Shown piece after piece: positions 10,515-22,514 of a DNA stretch of 64,000 nt. The translations under genes and the position numbers were made by a program. Numbering within the stretch: position 1 is the stretch's first letter; every line of letters starts with the position of its first letter. The DNA is from Epiperipatus broadwayi (taxonomy: Eukaryota; Onychophora; Udeonychophora; Euonychophora; Peripatidae): assembly GCA_028023455.1 (NCBI GenBank), contig JAQFVV010000072.1, positions 5,362,082 to 5,426,081 on the forward strand, written 5' to 3'. The notes under the pieces were generated by a model that saw only the letters and a list, made by a program, of their open reading frames with translations, was not told the DNA's origin and did no database searches.

Positions 10515-11275
10515 AGAGTGTCAAAAAGTTTCTCTGACAATTTCTATTTTTTGGTACATAAGTATTATCCTGTCACTCATGCTTGGCAGCCATGTTTTTT
10601 TTTTAATTATGGATCTCTGGTAAATATGAAAAATAAAAATGGCTGATTAGAAGCTTTTGTATTTACTTTTTATTTTTATAATTATAAAAATGAAAGAAAT
10701 TAACCAAAAGTATGATCATTAATTGTAATTAAATCAAATTTAATAATTTAAACTGTAGTACACAAAATAACAAACATGGATTATTCATGTTGGTGGTCTG
10801 AAATCCCTAATGGCTTGAAAAATTGCCACTAATAGGTCTATGTGCAGATGGGAGCCAGGATCCCGTACTTTTGGAAATTCTCCACTGCATGGTCTTCTGT
10901 CAATGGAAGATTCCAAATTTTAATCATTTTGCAAAAATGTTTCAGAAGAAAAGTGAAGATACTGAAAATAAAAAAAATCACAATAATGTTTGGAATGTGT
11001 TAATGTTTATATGTTATTATATATATAATTGATTGGATCTTATGACTGGGATTTATAATAGATTACTATTTTTTGAACTTAACATGAATTTATAATCAAT
11101 TTATTAACATGTTTTAAACTTTACGAATAATACATATTTGGTAAATAATATTGAGAAAAATAAACAAATATTTGGATGCTCCTGAAAATGTATAATTAAA
11201 AAAAATATGGCTGCCAAATTTGGATGACAGGATAATACATAAGTATCTATTTTTGTCCAAGAAAGAAAAAGTTGT
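10515..11275. mobile_element. Inverted-repeat DNA element, about 750 bp
   Basis: The left arm (about 10515-10606) and right arm (about 11193-11275) share GTACATAAGTATTATCCTGTC and TTGGCAGCCAT in inverted orientation. The outer end GTGTCAAAAAGTTTCTCTGA resembles mariner-type termini. The interior has one 69-codon open frame (10823-11032) that I do not recognise, so the element is probably non-autonomous or decayed. Confidence 0.6.
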
Positions 11276-11364
11276 AATAATGTAGTAGCTTAAAAGTTGT
11301 TTATTTTCATTTTTCCCTACACATATTTAAAAACTCAACTTCCTGCCATTTTGTATAACCAATA

Positions 11365-11590
11365 GCTGCAGATGGTAGTACTTAATAAATCTCTATCCAG
11401 TATTGACTTATTCATATTCGTCTAGTTTCTAGCTTATGGCTTTCATTGTTGAGGAGTTTTGGATCTGGATTTGCTGCATATAGATTTTTTAGATCTAACA
11501 CATGAGGTTAAAATCCAAAACTCTTCAAAGATAAAAGCCATAAGCTAATAATTAGTTTGAAAATTATAAATAGGACAGTATTGAATAGAA
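11365..11590 (+). repeat. R4 MITE-family derivative
   Basis: This matches the R4 order seen at 17.2 and 59.5 kb: GATGGTAGTACTTAATAAAT, TCTAGTTTCTAGCTTATGGC, TTTCATTGTTGAGGAG. The segment TAGCTTATGGCTTTCATTGT returns inverted at about 11530-11552, giving a fold-back. Confidence 0.55.
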
Positions 11591-11704
11591 ATTTATAAAG
11601 CATTATCATTTGACAGTTTTCCAACTATTCAAGTTAAGGTGGCAAGTAATGTGTGTGAAGAGGTCATGTGATATTCTATTATTGTAACATTTTTAATACA
11701 TGCT

Positions 11705-11801
11705 GTCATGTGTCAAAGCATCGGCCTGGAAGTGAACCCACAAACCCAGGACAGCTGCTTGTAAGGCAACTGTGCTGACCATTCGACCACCAACGCTTGA
11801 C
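11705..11801 (-). mobile_element. S1 short tRNA-derived SINE, 11-bp TSD
   Basis: Flanked by perfect direct repeats TAATACATGCT (11694-11704 and 11802-11812). On the minus strand it has an A-box-like TGGTCGAATGGTCAGC, a TTACAAG anticodon-loop-like region and a degenerate B box GGTTCACTTCC. The whole insertion is under 100 bp, hardly more than the tRNA-like part. Confidence 0.85.
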
Positions 11802-12387
11802 TAATACATGCTTTTTTTTAACAATCTGCTGTGTATTTTTAATAAATTTATATACTACAGTATATATATATTGTAATATAAGAATTGTCTGTTATGTCTT
11901 TAGGCATATCTTATGAAAAACTGATTATTTTTAGGAGGCAGAGTAATAAATAATAAATCTCACAAGTGAAAATGATTAAAATGCCAGACACAGTAAAACT
12001 AATGGCAAAAAAGTCCATATTTTAATGTAATATACTTAATAATGTATAAAAATGTCATTTGAATTATATGTTTAATAGGATTTTCTTCACTCAAATATCT
12101 CTAACTAGGTATAGATGGATTATTATTATCATTTAACGTTATCTTTACTGTCTATTCACTTATTAAAATCGTAATGAAAGCTGGGGCAACCTGTTCAATT
12201 ACCGAATCAGCTTATGGCTGATTCTCAAAAGAAGATGACTCAATAATTTCTTCCACTGCTTCAACTGGTGCCTATTCTCTGTTTCTGCACTCTCTTGAAG
12301 AAAGATTACTTATATTGCAATAGTTTATAACTGAAATACAGGCTTATTATATACCTGTATCAATATAATATGTAATATATAGGATAT

Positions 12388-12460
12388 ATGAGCACAGACT
12401 TTGACACAACCCACCACTCTATCTCATATCACTGATATATTTGAACATATTATGTATCTG
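12388..12460 (-). repeat. R3 fragment
   Basis: GAGCACAGACTTTGACACAA, CCACCACT and ATCTCATATCACTGATA match the R3 copy at 44274-44407. Only the end of the element is present. Confidence 0.5.
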
Positions 12461-12824
12461 CCTAGTTTGTGGGTGTGTGTTTTCTTTATGAAGAACTTTA
12501 TATAATGGGATGAATGTACACATTTGAAGTTAATTAACAAATTTTATGAACTTAAGTCTAAATTAACATAAATTAATTATATAAAGTTTTCTAGATTTCA
12601 TATTAATTAAATTCCTTTCATTATCTGAAATATTTTTGATCTCAATGTCATTGATTCCCTTATTTGTTTTAGTTCACTTTATTATTTCAAACGTATCTCT
12701 GATTCAATTTTCAGACTGGAAAATGATTATGAAAATAATAAATCAAAAGTTACAGGTGAAACCTGTTCTGTTGCTTTTCGTCTTTGTCAAAGTCAGTAAA
12801 TGCAAACCAACAATAGAAGTGCAG

Positions 12825-12881
12825 TCTTGCATTGGTGGTCGAGAGGTCAGCGTCTCGGCCGATGCTATGACACTTAAAAAA
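12825..12881 (+). mobile_element. S1 SINE with internal deletion, 16-bp TSD
   Basis: Perfect direct repeats AACAATAGAAGTGCAG flank it (12809-12824 and 12882-12897). It keeps the S1 start (CATTGGTGGTCGAGAGGTCA) and end (CGGCCGATGCTATGACAC) but lacks the anticodon and B-box region between them, leaving only 57 bp. It ends in an A-rich tail. Confidence 0.8.
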
Positions 12882-12897
12882 AACAATAGAAGTGCAG

Positions 12898-13511
12898 ATA
12901 ACATATTAAATTAACAGTGGGTGTTGGGTAGCAAAGTGTAAGCTTTAATCTTAATGGCATTAGTAGAATATTTTATGGATTTATCACATTAAGCTGCATC
13001 AAAATCCAATCTAACCTGTAAATTTTGTATTCATTATTTCAAACCCGGCCTTCATATCTGAAAATTTAATCACATAATTATTATATTATAATTTATATTT
13101 ATGTTTTTTATTTTGATTTAATATTTACCTTTTCCCCTCCCTATAATATGTACGTAATTTAAAAACCTCAAAAGCAGACCATCTATATTAAGTCTAAGCC
13201 AATTTTCAATACTATAGTATCCTATTTAGGGCTTTAATAATTTTAATCTTCTGGAAATGTGTTATATATCTATTTAAATTCTATACTACATTAATTTGAA
13301 CGCTATTGATTGATTATTGTTTCATTTCATAATTTATACTTTTAATGAATTATATTGTTTTATCCCCCTTTCCCGTTATTTCATTGCAAATTGCTTTTAA
13401 CCTTTATTGATCAAAATCTTGACCTGGTTTTTTTGCTCACACTCTAGGAAGTCAGATTTAACATCCTTTTTTTTTAAATCGAAAATTTTATATTGATATG
13501 TGTGGTAATAA
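12898..13511. other. AT-rich spacer
   Basis: No recognisable ORF or repeat was seen in this stretch. Confidence 0.4.
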
Positions 13512-13527
13512 TTATATATGTATATAT

Positions 13528-13630
13528 TTTTTTCTCATGTGTCATAGCATCAGCCGGGAAGCGAACCCGCTAACCCGGGACAACTGCTTGTAAAGCAGCT
13601 GTCGCTGATCTCTCGACCACCAATGCTTGA
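13528..13630 (-). mobile_element. S1 short tRNA-derived SINE, 16-bp TSD
   Basis: Direct repeats TTATATATGTATATAT flank it (13512-13527, 13631-13646). This copy looks least decayed. On the minus strand it has TGGTGGTCGAGAGATCAGC, an anticodon arm CTGC-TTTACAA-GCAG (loop anticodon UAC) and a T-arm CGGG-TTCGCTT-CCCG. The region between anticodon and T arms is longer than in a standard class I tRNA. It is not a functional tRNA gene candidate because no acceptor stem is evident. Confidence 0.87.
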
Positions 13631-13646
13631 TTATATATGTATATAT

Positions 13647-15440
13647 TATTACACTTTTATTTAGAAGCATCAAATTTTCTGCATTCATAACTTTACCCCA
13701 GCTATCTCAAATAAATACTAATTATTTAATAAATAGAGATTATTCCTAACCCAATATAAAGTTTAAATCATAGCTAAAGATTAATATATCCTAATTATTT
13801 ATTGAACTTGAATACGTACAATAACGAACTTTGTCTGTTTTTTTGTTTATTGATGTGTAGTAGTATCTTTTTTAGAAGTACTTAAAACTTTATTCTTGTG
13901 CATATGTTTTAAGAATATGTGGAGTGGAAGTTTTAACTATATCTCCTATACAATTCATTTATTTCAAAAGGGCCTTCTTGTTGTAGCATTACCACAAACA
14001 ATATCTACAACTTGAATTTGAATCACAACTAGGTAAAACATTTTTAGACTTCATTCAGATTTAAGATTTCTTTTTTAGATAGATTACCATGATCAATCCA
14101 TCTGGCCATCCAATACTCATTGGAAACGTATATTTAGCTATTCGTAACTACCTAGCTATTCCTAACTAAAGGCAAAATAAATGGACAGAAACCCACACAT
14201 ACTCTCACTTACCATTGGGAAATTGGTATACTTGGTGAATATTCTCTATTCTTTCATTGATCATTAATGTTTGGAAAATATGTTTTTTTTTAAAATATGT
14301 TTTTTAAAAGTTTTTTTTTATCTATTTTAAAAAAAAACATCAAATGATCAGTTGCTTCTGAATTCATTAGAAATCTGTGACAGAATTGAAGCGCAATAAG
14401 TGGGCCTTGAGCTCCAGGGTCAACTAATCTTATTATTGCACTAAACCATGAGGAGCATAAATCAATCATATGCTTTTACATGCTCATAATAAATACATGC
14501 ATTAGAAGTGACAGGGCATGATCTATGCGCATTGAATTCCAGTGATCATCCCTCTACTACTGTATTAAAACAGGCAGAGCAAAATAATTGGATGATTTAT
14601 TGCGCAGGAGTTCATAAAATAGTCCAAGTGCCAAAAGAGATAGGGCTAGAATGTGATCAATAAATCCAGAGCTTCAAGGTCCTCCATGTGCCAAAATAGC
14701 ATGTCTCTTTATCAATTTATTTTATTTAATGACTAATGTGAAATTAATGAAATAAAGAAAATGACTTATTAATTAGCTATTCTTCTATACCTTTATCATT
14801 TTCACCTTTTTATTGTTTTTTTATTATTTTTGTTGCTTCTTAAATGTTTTTTAAAGCTAAATTATTAATAATATAAATTGTTTTAGTGTTTTTCTTTTTT
14901 ATTAAAAATGTTCCTCATTAACGTTTTTACATGTGACATTAATAATGAATTAAAAATCTTTTGATAAATTCACCTGCATAACAACAAAAAAAATCAATTT
15001 TTTTTGTCTCTTTCACCTGCTCACTTAGGAGTTGCAGCAAATCAATTAGCAGGTAGGTTACTTTTTTTTTTGAAATAATATTGTAATCACAAAAAGGTAC
15101 GAATTATCAAATAATTTATTAATGTCATTACTATCTAATAACTTAATTAGTTAATTCTTTGATAAAGTATGATTTATACAAACATTTGCAGGTGTATTTG
15201 ATTCACTCTTTTGTCGTAACAATTGAAAGTTGATTTAATTAATGGCAACACTTATTAAATACATTACCACATGATGAAAATATGTAAATTTAAGTATTTA
15301 ATTTCTCATAATAATAATATACACAGAGATACACTATATTAATTTTTTTTTAATATTATAAATTTATATGCTTTTGTAAAAAATAACATTGATTTATTTG
15401 TGTGTAATTATCATACATATATATATATAAGATTAAATAT
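13647..15440. other. AT-rich spacer with one higher-complexity block
   Basis: The block 14340-14720 is less AT-biased and looks non-random (for example GGGCCTTGAGCTCCAGGGTC) but has no ORF or repeat match within the window. The rest is AT-rich with homopolymer runs. Confidence 0.35.
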
Positions 15441-15800
15441 GTGAAATTAATCAACACTTAAACAATATTAGTAACAATCTCAATCTGTTGTCAAGGCAAC
15501 CTGTAAACAACAAAAGTAGAAATCTATTTCTATTTGGTCTGATATATTTACACTAAATATTGCACAATTGATCACTAAGAATGAAATTATTAATTCAAAG
15601 AAGTTTAAAGAAACTTCATTAAGCAGGTAAATATAACCTCAACATTCAAATTACAATTATAACTTTCAAACTGCACTCCAACCTTATATTAGGTTCATAA
15701 TAAAGCTAAAAATGCCCAAGGTTAGATAGGTACATAATGTAAATATAATAAAGCAATCAATACTTAAACAATACCAATATCGATAATAATCATCAATACT
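15441..15800 (+). repeat. R6 repeat, diverged copy
   Basis: ATCAACACTTAAACAATATT, CTGTTGTCAAGGCAA and TCTGATATATTTACACTAAA match the left arm at 46575-46730 in the same order. A second CAATCAATACTTAAACAAT block lies at 15755, so the element may be partly duplicated. Confidence 0.5.
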
Positions 15801-17184
15801 TATAAACTTATCATGCTTTTTTTTATTATTTGTGCATGTAGTTGTATGTGTAAATGGATTCAATTTTACATTCTGAGTATTTCTGATTATATTAAATTAA
15901 TTAATCTGTTATTTTTGAAATTTAATGCTTGAAAACATTTAGCAAAAAAAAAAAAACCAATTGGTTACTTTTAAATAAACAATTCTGAAAAAATATAAAG
16001 AATTTTTTAGTCGGTTGAGATTTTGTCAGTGTTGCTAATTGTGAATAAAAAAGAGAGTTTTCAAATAGAATTCAGTGTTTGTTGGGCTGTAGACTCATGT
16101 GAATGGGCTCTGCAGGTTAACGTTTTTGACTATTATAGATCTTGATGTATATGATCTTAGAATTTTGCTTATCTATAAAACCTTTTGGACCAATTTATTC
16201 AGATTTCCATCTCTGTTTTTGTTCTATGTTATGTCAACAAGAATTAGTCAAGTCTTTGAATTAGAGGCATCAACAAATCCAAACAAAGGATTATTAATGT
16301 AGAAAGTATCCATACAATTCTGAAATATTGTGAGCTTGTTAACTGTTACATGACTGTCCCTAACAAAAAATATAAAGGGGTTTTGTTATATCTCACTTTG
16401 TCTTCAAATAATGGTCGAATCCAGTTTCCATCTTATCTTGATCATATTAGGCATTCATCACCATATACCAATGTATATACAAATAGATAACACATTCAAT
16501 GGCAAGAGTGGCCAATAGGCAATGATGCTCCCTGAATTAGAACATTCTTATTATGGATGAGAATCTGGCCATAAATAGTTAATCCATTTAGAGGTAAGGT
16601 CAGATAACAACTGTCAAAACTGAGTGACAATATACACTGGTTGTCCACTATATAACTAATGTAGTGAAGCAAGTCCATATTCAGAACTGGAAGCTGCTAG
16701 AATCTAAATCAGACATGATAGAAGCTGTCAGAATATTATTGGAAGATCACCTCATCTATCCATGAGGCAGGCTGTCAGAATACAGTTGGAAGTGGTATCT
16801 TATAAGGGTACCTGAAGTCCCTTATTGCTAAAGTTGCATGCCAATTAGAAACTATACCTCGCCAACATAGTAGACGGAAGTATTCAAGATTCAAATCTGA
16901 AAATGTAGGTGAAATTAAATCAGTTTGTCTTCTATTAAATAAATAATTTATTTAGTATGCATTAAAAACTTCTTGTTGTTTAGAAACTGAAAAAAAATGA
17001 ATAATTTTTATTTTCATTATGTTTTTTTTTTAAATTCTATAAATGCTTATTTATTATAGTTATAACTATTATATCTGGATATAATTATATTACGAATCTG
17101 TTTAATTTATCATTATTAAAAATGTTAAAAAGTAATCCTTAAGACAACATTGTAAAATGTATATGTATCAGCAGCAAACTCCAT
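15801..17184. other. Spacer, unassigned
   Basis: AT-rich to about 16.3 kb. Then 16.38-16.90 kb is of higher complexity with a small internal duplication (GCTGTCAGAATA at about 16726 and 16768). Open frames at 16099-16302 (+) and 16496-16678 (-) show no known motif. Confidence 0.35.
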
Positions 17185-17640
17185 ATGGTAGTACCACTCA
17201 CTACAAGCCTTAGTAATCAATGGATACAAGAAGTTTGTGCGTAAAAAGTGCCTACTCATTCAGTATTCCCATATTAGTTTTTAGCTTTTGACTTTCATCA
17301 CTGAGGAGCCTAAGATCTGAGAGCATTGCACCTAGATTTTAGAATCTAATGCAACCCTTAAGCAGCCACTTTTTACCTATTTATTTAATTATAAAGCTAT
17401 GAGTCCAAGATGAAAACACAATAAGGTTTTTAATCCAAGCCCATTTGCTTGGATAATCATACTGATCTGAAACCAGTTCAGTAATTATACCTTTTGATGT
17501 ATTTAGTTTTTTTAAAAACCACATTCACCATCATTATACTAAAACATCACATGATCAGCTTTTCTTATGTTTACACAATGTAAGCATAAGAAATGGTAAT
17601 CATGTGATGTTTTGGTAGTCATATTGTATATGTTGAAGTA
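17185..17640 (+). mobile_element. R4 MITE-family copy
   Basis: This shares with 59465-59800 the ordered blocks TTTTGACTTTCATCACTGAGG-like, TGCACCTAGATTTTAGAATC, TTTGCTTGGATAATCATACT and CTGAAACCAGTTCAG. It ends in a strong hairpin (arms about 17536-17570 and 17583-17617) built on AAAACATCACATGAT. Confidence 0.6.
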
Positions 17641-17728
17641 TTTGTGGTGTACAGATTGTTTGTGTAAGCAGCACCAAATTCACCTTTAGTTTTGTTTGTT
17701 GTAGTAACAATAGCAACTGGAAGAAGAG

Positions 17729-18015
17729 GATTATTTGTATTTTTATATTGGACTATTTCCATCATCTAATATGTGTGTTGAATGTCTTTAGAAAAATTTA
17801 ACTTTATTTAAATATTCCAAATGCAGTACATTCAACTGTTAGTAATAGCACACCAAACAGGTTAGTATATGCACAACATTGAGAGGTATTATTCTCTCCT
17901 CTTCTTCAAGTATTGCTGGCCAGACCAGTGACAGTACTAGCATGAGATTTGAACCTGGACCTTTAGATTTTTGAGTATTGAATTTTAAGGAAATGCTCTA
18001 ACCAACTTAGCCAGC
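17729..18015 (-). mobile_element. S2 SINE, copy 2
   Basis: Minus-strand copy of the long SINE. It has a degenerate tRNA-like head (AGGTTCAAATCTCATGC), a body hairpin TTGAAGAAGAGG ... CCTCTCAAT, and one A and one B unit of the sequence that forms the minisatellite in copy 1. Confidence 0.8.
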
Positions 18016-18207
18016 TTGCCAAAGGCAACAGTCTGTAGTAAGTTCATATACTTATCTATGAGGTTCCTCCTGATTTCTCACACCTAGTGTGACTATGCAT
18101 AATGTATGGAAGCCACTAATCAACTTTTCTCTTAGGAAAATGATGGAGAAATCAGGAGGAACCTCATAGATAAGTATATGAAATTACTACAGACTGTTGC
18201 CTTTGGC

Positions 18208-18525
18208 AGGATGGCTCAGTTGGTTAGAGCGTTACCTTAAAATTCAATACTCAAGAATTCAAGGGTCCAGGTTCGAATCCCATGCTAGTAATGTCACTGG
18301 TCAGTCCAGCAATACTTGAAGAAGAGGGAGAATAATACCTCTCAAAACATTGTGCATATACTAACCTGTTTAATGTGCTATTACTAACAGTTGAATGTAT
18401 TTGAAATATTTAAATAAAGTTAAACTTTTCTAAAGTCATTCAATACGCATATTAGATGATGGAAATAATCCAATATAAAAATACAACTAGAAGACCATCA
18501 CCACAAACCTTCAGGAAAACAAGAG
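18208..18525 (+). mobile_element. S2 SINE, copy 3
   Basis: The head reads GGATGGCTCAGTTGGTTAGA (A box TGGCTCAGTTGG) with B box GGTTCGAATCCC about 45 bp later; the body hairpin TTGAAGAAGAGG follows. Single A and B units come next, then the tail to about 18525. It is the best head for recognising the tRNA ancestry. Confidence 0.85.
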
Positions 18526-20362
18526 GATTCTTATTTGTTTTTTTATCTTGCAGTTACAATGGCATGCTTGTTTATGAACTGAAATAGTAATCTAATGATT
18601 AGAATAATTATTTCAGTATTAGTATTTGTAGTCTCATATTGATATTCTGATAACAATTCCTACCTCTATTTTAAAAATATGTATAATTTATATTTGGTCA
18701 AACTATAAATAGACAGCTTAGGTATCAATTATTATTATTACATTAAATAGTTTATAATTATAATAACAACATAGCTAAAACCATGACACATGCGCTTTGC
18801 AGATGGAATAATATTTATAATGAATACTCTTCTTTCCAAACACAAGATAAAGTCTTTTTAAAAGTTGGAATGAATCCAAGTGAATCCACTCTATCCTTTA
18901 TCACACAAGCTGTATGTATGGGTTATTTTATTTAATTTTGAATATATTTTTTGTTTCATTCCAAAAATCTTGATTATTTTAACAAATTTAGCTAACCAGA
19001 ATATTATTACAAGGATATATGCATGAATGATTGGTTTTGTATGTCACCAGCCATCACTACCATATAAAACATTATTTTTTTGTATTATAAAGTAGAATAA
19101 AACTGGTTATTTATCATGAGTCATATTATTTCCATTATATAAAACTAATTTTTTAAAATGAAGCCTAATCTAACTATAACATTGAATTGTAGTATGTTTC
19201 TGTTACATAAAAATAAGAGGTTTGGTATTTGCGTATACATATATTTTGTAAAATTGATGTCCATTGTGGGGCATAATTCAGCGATCGTATTTTATCTTGC
19301 ATATTTTTATTACATAAAACTGCGCTCAGTGTGTTGCCCTGACAATGATTAAACACATTTTAATGTGAAATAAATTATTCACAGAAAGCCATCATGTTTA
19401 GAAAATAAAACCAGATAAGGAAGAAGTATCTTGATAATAAAGAGAAAGTAAAATAATCCATAGCTAGTAGAAATCGTTTGATATTATGCAAGAAATAATT
19501 AATTCTGGGATGGTTTGGTAGAAATTCCAGAGAAAGAAGAAAGCAATTGAGCCAATAGTGATAGAATTATTGAATGAATAATGAACAATTTGATTAAATA
19601 ATACAGATGATGTGAAAGATGAAAGAAGGAAATAAAAGTTACATGGAAAATATGAAAGGACAATTGCAAAACAACAAGAGAAAAGTAAAGGATAAAATGG
19701 CTAAATGATTTTTAAAGAAGTATTAAAAAAATTAGGAAGAAAATGGAAAGAATGTAGAAGAAAACCAAAAGAGGTTATTAGGGCAAGAAGAAAGAAAATA
19801 CATAAGTAAGAGAGGAATATAAAATAAATAAATAAAAATTAAAAAGTAGTAATAGTCAAAAGTTAGGTGATATTTAAAGACATGTTTAAAAAAAGATCAG
19901 GCAGATAATGGAGGTGAAGGAAATATATATTGCAGAAATAAAAAAGTTGTAGAATTTAAAATGAGTGTAGAGACAAAAGTCTATCAGATGGATATGAAGG
20001 CAATAAAAATATTTTAACTGGATTTAATGAACCATGAATTTATAACATGTTCAATGATCTTTCTTTTTGCACTGCTTATATTAAATCAGTCTCTAAAATA
20101 TTTACTTCTATGCACTTTTGTGATATTTTTAAACCAATTTATATATGATAATTTTGACTGTCTAATAGTTTTCTTCAGAGCTGTAAAATAATTTTACAAT
20201 ATTTCTACTTTATTTACACAAACTTATAATATAAAATTTTTCATGTTTTTATGTAACACATGTATTTTCTATTATTTATATTGCATTTTGTTATATTTAA
20301 TATACACATATATGTCATTTTAAAAGTAGATTTAATATGCTTGTGAAAATACACATGTTGTG
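18526..20362. other. AT-rich spacer with purine-rich tract
   Basis: Between 19480 and 20030 the plus strand is strongly purine-rich (GAAAGAAGGAAATAAAAG style), as in LINE coding strands here, but no RT motif could be read. It could be a very decayed LINE. Short open frames at 19158-19356 on both strands carry no motif. Confidence 0.3.
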
Positions 20363-20546
20363 TCATATTTGGAGAAAATATTGAAAACATTAAATATAAT
20401 CTTAATGCATTTTTAGTACTGATTACTTTTGTCAAAGGCAATTTTTATATTCAAAATGAAAATGGCTGCCTTTGAGAAAGATGCTAGATTTGAAAATGCA
20501 GTAAAATTATATTTAATATTTTCAACATTTTCTCCAAGTATGAATC
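20363..20546. repeat. Imperfect fold-back, about 180 bp
   Basis: TTGGAGAAAATATTGAAAAC (20369 on) returns inverted at 20506-20537. Pairing continues inward to CAAAGGCA/TGCCTTTG near 20436 and 20466. No ORF is present. Confidence 0.5.
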
Positions 20547-22242
20547 AGTATTAGTATTATCTTTAATTTATTATATCTATGTACATAAACACATTAATAT
20601 CTATGTATCTACATATTCGATATCTTATAATTTTATTATCATTGTAGTATTAATTTTATTCATTGATTGATTTATAATGCAAACTTTGTCAATTACCATT
20701 AATTTCAAAATATTTATATATTCCTTTATGCATATCCTGCAATGCAATACAATATTTTATTTAATTTTTCAAAGCCACTCACAATTTATATATATATTAA
20801 ATAAATTTTAAAATAGGATATATCATATACAGTGAGACTGCAAACTGTGCTGTATCAATGTACACAACTTTAATTATATACTATCATCCCCATCCCCAAA
20901 TGTAAATAAACAAAAAAAGATGTAAACAAATAAAAAATATACATTGAATTTCATAAACATAACAAATTTTATGAAGTTTTCTAAATCACATTATCTTCAT
21001 AATTTAAATGAAATTCATTAGCATAGTTGTAAGCATGTATACAAAATTTTTCTTTGTGGGTTTTTTTTTCAAAACATTTTATATACATTACATATTAGTA
21101 TATGATTTAATAAGAAAAACTAAGAAGTTTTATTCTGAAATCTTGCTGAGAATCTGGATCTTACAATTTCAAGGGTATTTACTGCAAAATAGAGAATGAT
21201 TGTATACATTCCAAACTATTACACTCTTAAAAATATTAAAATAATGGGTGAAGCTAACAGTTTCCAATATATTTTCATTAAAACCTAAAAAAATTATTGA
21301 AAAAAAAAAAAGTCCAGAATAAGCATTTAATTGGGAATAATGGAACATATATACAGTTCTATAAATATATATATGTTTTCTCAATTTATTATTAATATTA
21401 TTGTTTTTTAAAAATTTTGTTTATATTTAATTTATGTATTCATACTGTTTAGATAAAGTATCTTCTATATATGTGCTTGTTGGAAAGTACTGCACCGTAC
21501 ATACAGTACAAAGTGTTTTTTGTTAAATAAACTATATTATATTATAAGCAAAGCTTACCAACAAAATATTAGCCATTATACAAGATATATCATGTATGTG
21601 GGGGAGGGGGGACATCTTGGAACAAAATATAGCACACATTGTGGATCCACTGTATATATTAAAAATAAAATTTATAAATAATAGAAAATGTATGCACACA
21701 TTATGTGCATGTATACAAATATCAAAATAAGATTATTTTATGTTTGTTTAATGATTAGGAAATAATATAACGCAATTGTATTTTATAGCACTGAAGAATG
21801 AGAGATTGTCAAAACTATCAGACAATTGAATTAAATTAAAAGCATTGCGAAAAATACAAAGATTAATTTGATGAATTTACAATTTGTACAAAAACAGAAG
21901 CTAAACATGATATAGAAACCATGGTAGATTCTAAAATGAGAGTAGAAATTATTGATAAGTCAAAAATTGACAGGGAAGAATGTAAAAGGTATGCAGTGAA
22001 TATCAAGATTAGTACAGAATGTGACTCACAAAAAAACTCATTCACAGATAATTCTGAAACATGTAGGATTAATCAATGACCATATTATTACGGCACTTAG
22101 CAAGAAGAGTAACTCACTTGTTTTAAATACTGGAGAAATCTGATCTGAAGTTGCATTATATATTAAAAAAGTCACAAAGTCTATCGGAATAATATTTTAA
22201 GTATGATAGATGGCAGTAGAGTGAAAGAATAATTGTATAAAG
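20547..22242. other. AT-rich spacer
   Basis: Open frames at 21008-21199, 21169-21384 and 21863-22045 have no recognisable domains. Nothing else was identified. Confidence 0.35.
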
Positions 22243-22260
22243 CAGGGGTGGCCAACTTTT
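22243..22260 (-). repeat. hAT-type terminal inverted repeat end
   Basis: CAGGGGTGGCCAACTTTT matches the CAGGGGTGG-type termini of hAT (Charlie-like) transposons and lies just beyond the C-terminus of the transposase relic. The partner terminus beyond 24342 was not found. Confidence 0.6.
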
Positions 22261-22514
22261 GTGTTCATAAGATCGACTTTTTATTTTGAAAATGTGTTGC
22301 GATCGACTTGTTGTCATAGGCATAGTCTAAGTGGAGAAAGCTGTGAAATACTTACTATTTTTATATATCTACCTTCGTAAAAAATAACAATTATTTAACA
22401 GACTAAAAAACTCATGTCCGTGGGAATTAAAGCAACATGATTAATTATTAACAATATTAATTCAAATTAGCTACTGATAAAGACATATTTAGAGTTTATT
22501 TTATTATCTTAACA

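Larger units (their letters stand above)
17729..18525. repeat. Inverted dimer of S2 SINE plus flanking DNA
   Basis: The inverted match continues beyond the two SINE heads into shared flank: GCCAAAGGCAACAGTCTGTA and CTATGAGGTTCCTCCTGATT (18016-18079) return inverted at 18148-18207. The central loop is about 68 bp. Duplication therefore included non-SINE DNA rather than two independent insertions. Confidence 0.8.

Noticed and set aside
13528-13630. Functional tRNA-Val gene
   Set aside because: A and B boxes and an anticodon arm exist, but no acceptor stem is evident, the variable region is too long and a TSD marks it as a SINE insertion.
19480-20030. LINE coding relic
   Set aside because: Strand purine bias resembles LINE coding DNA, yet no reverse transcriptase or endonuclease motif could be read in any frame.
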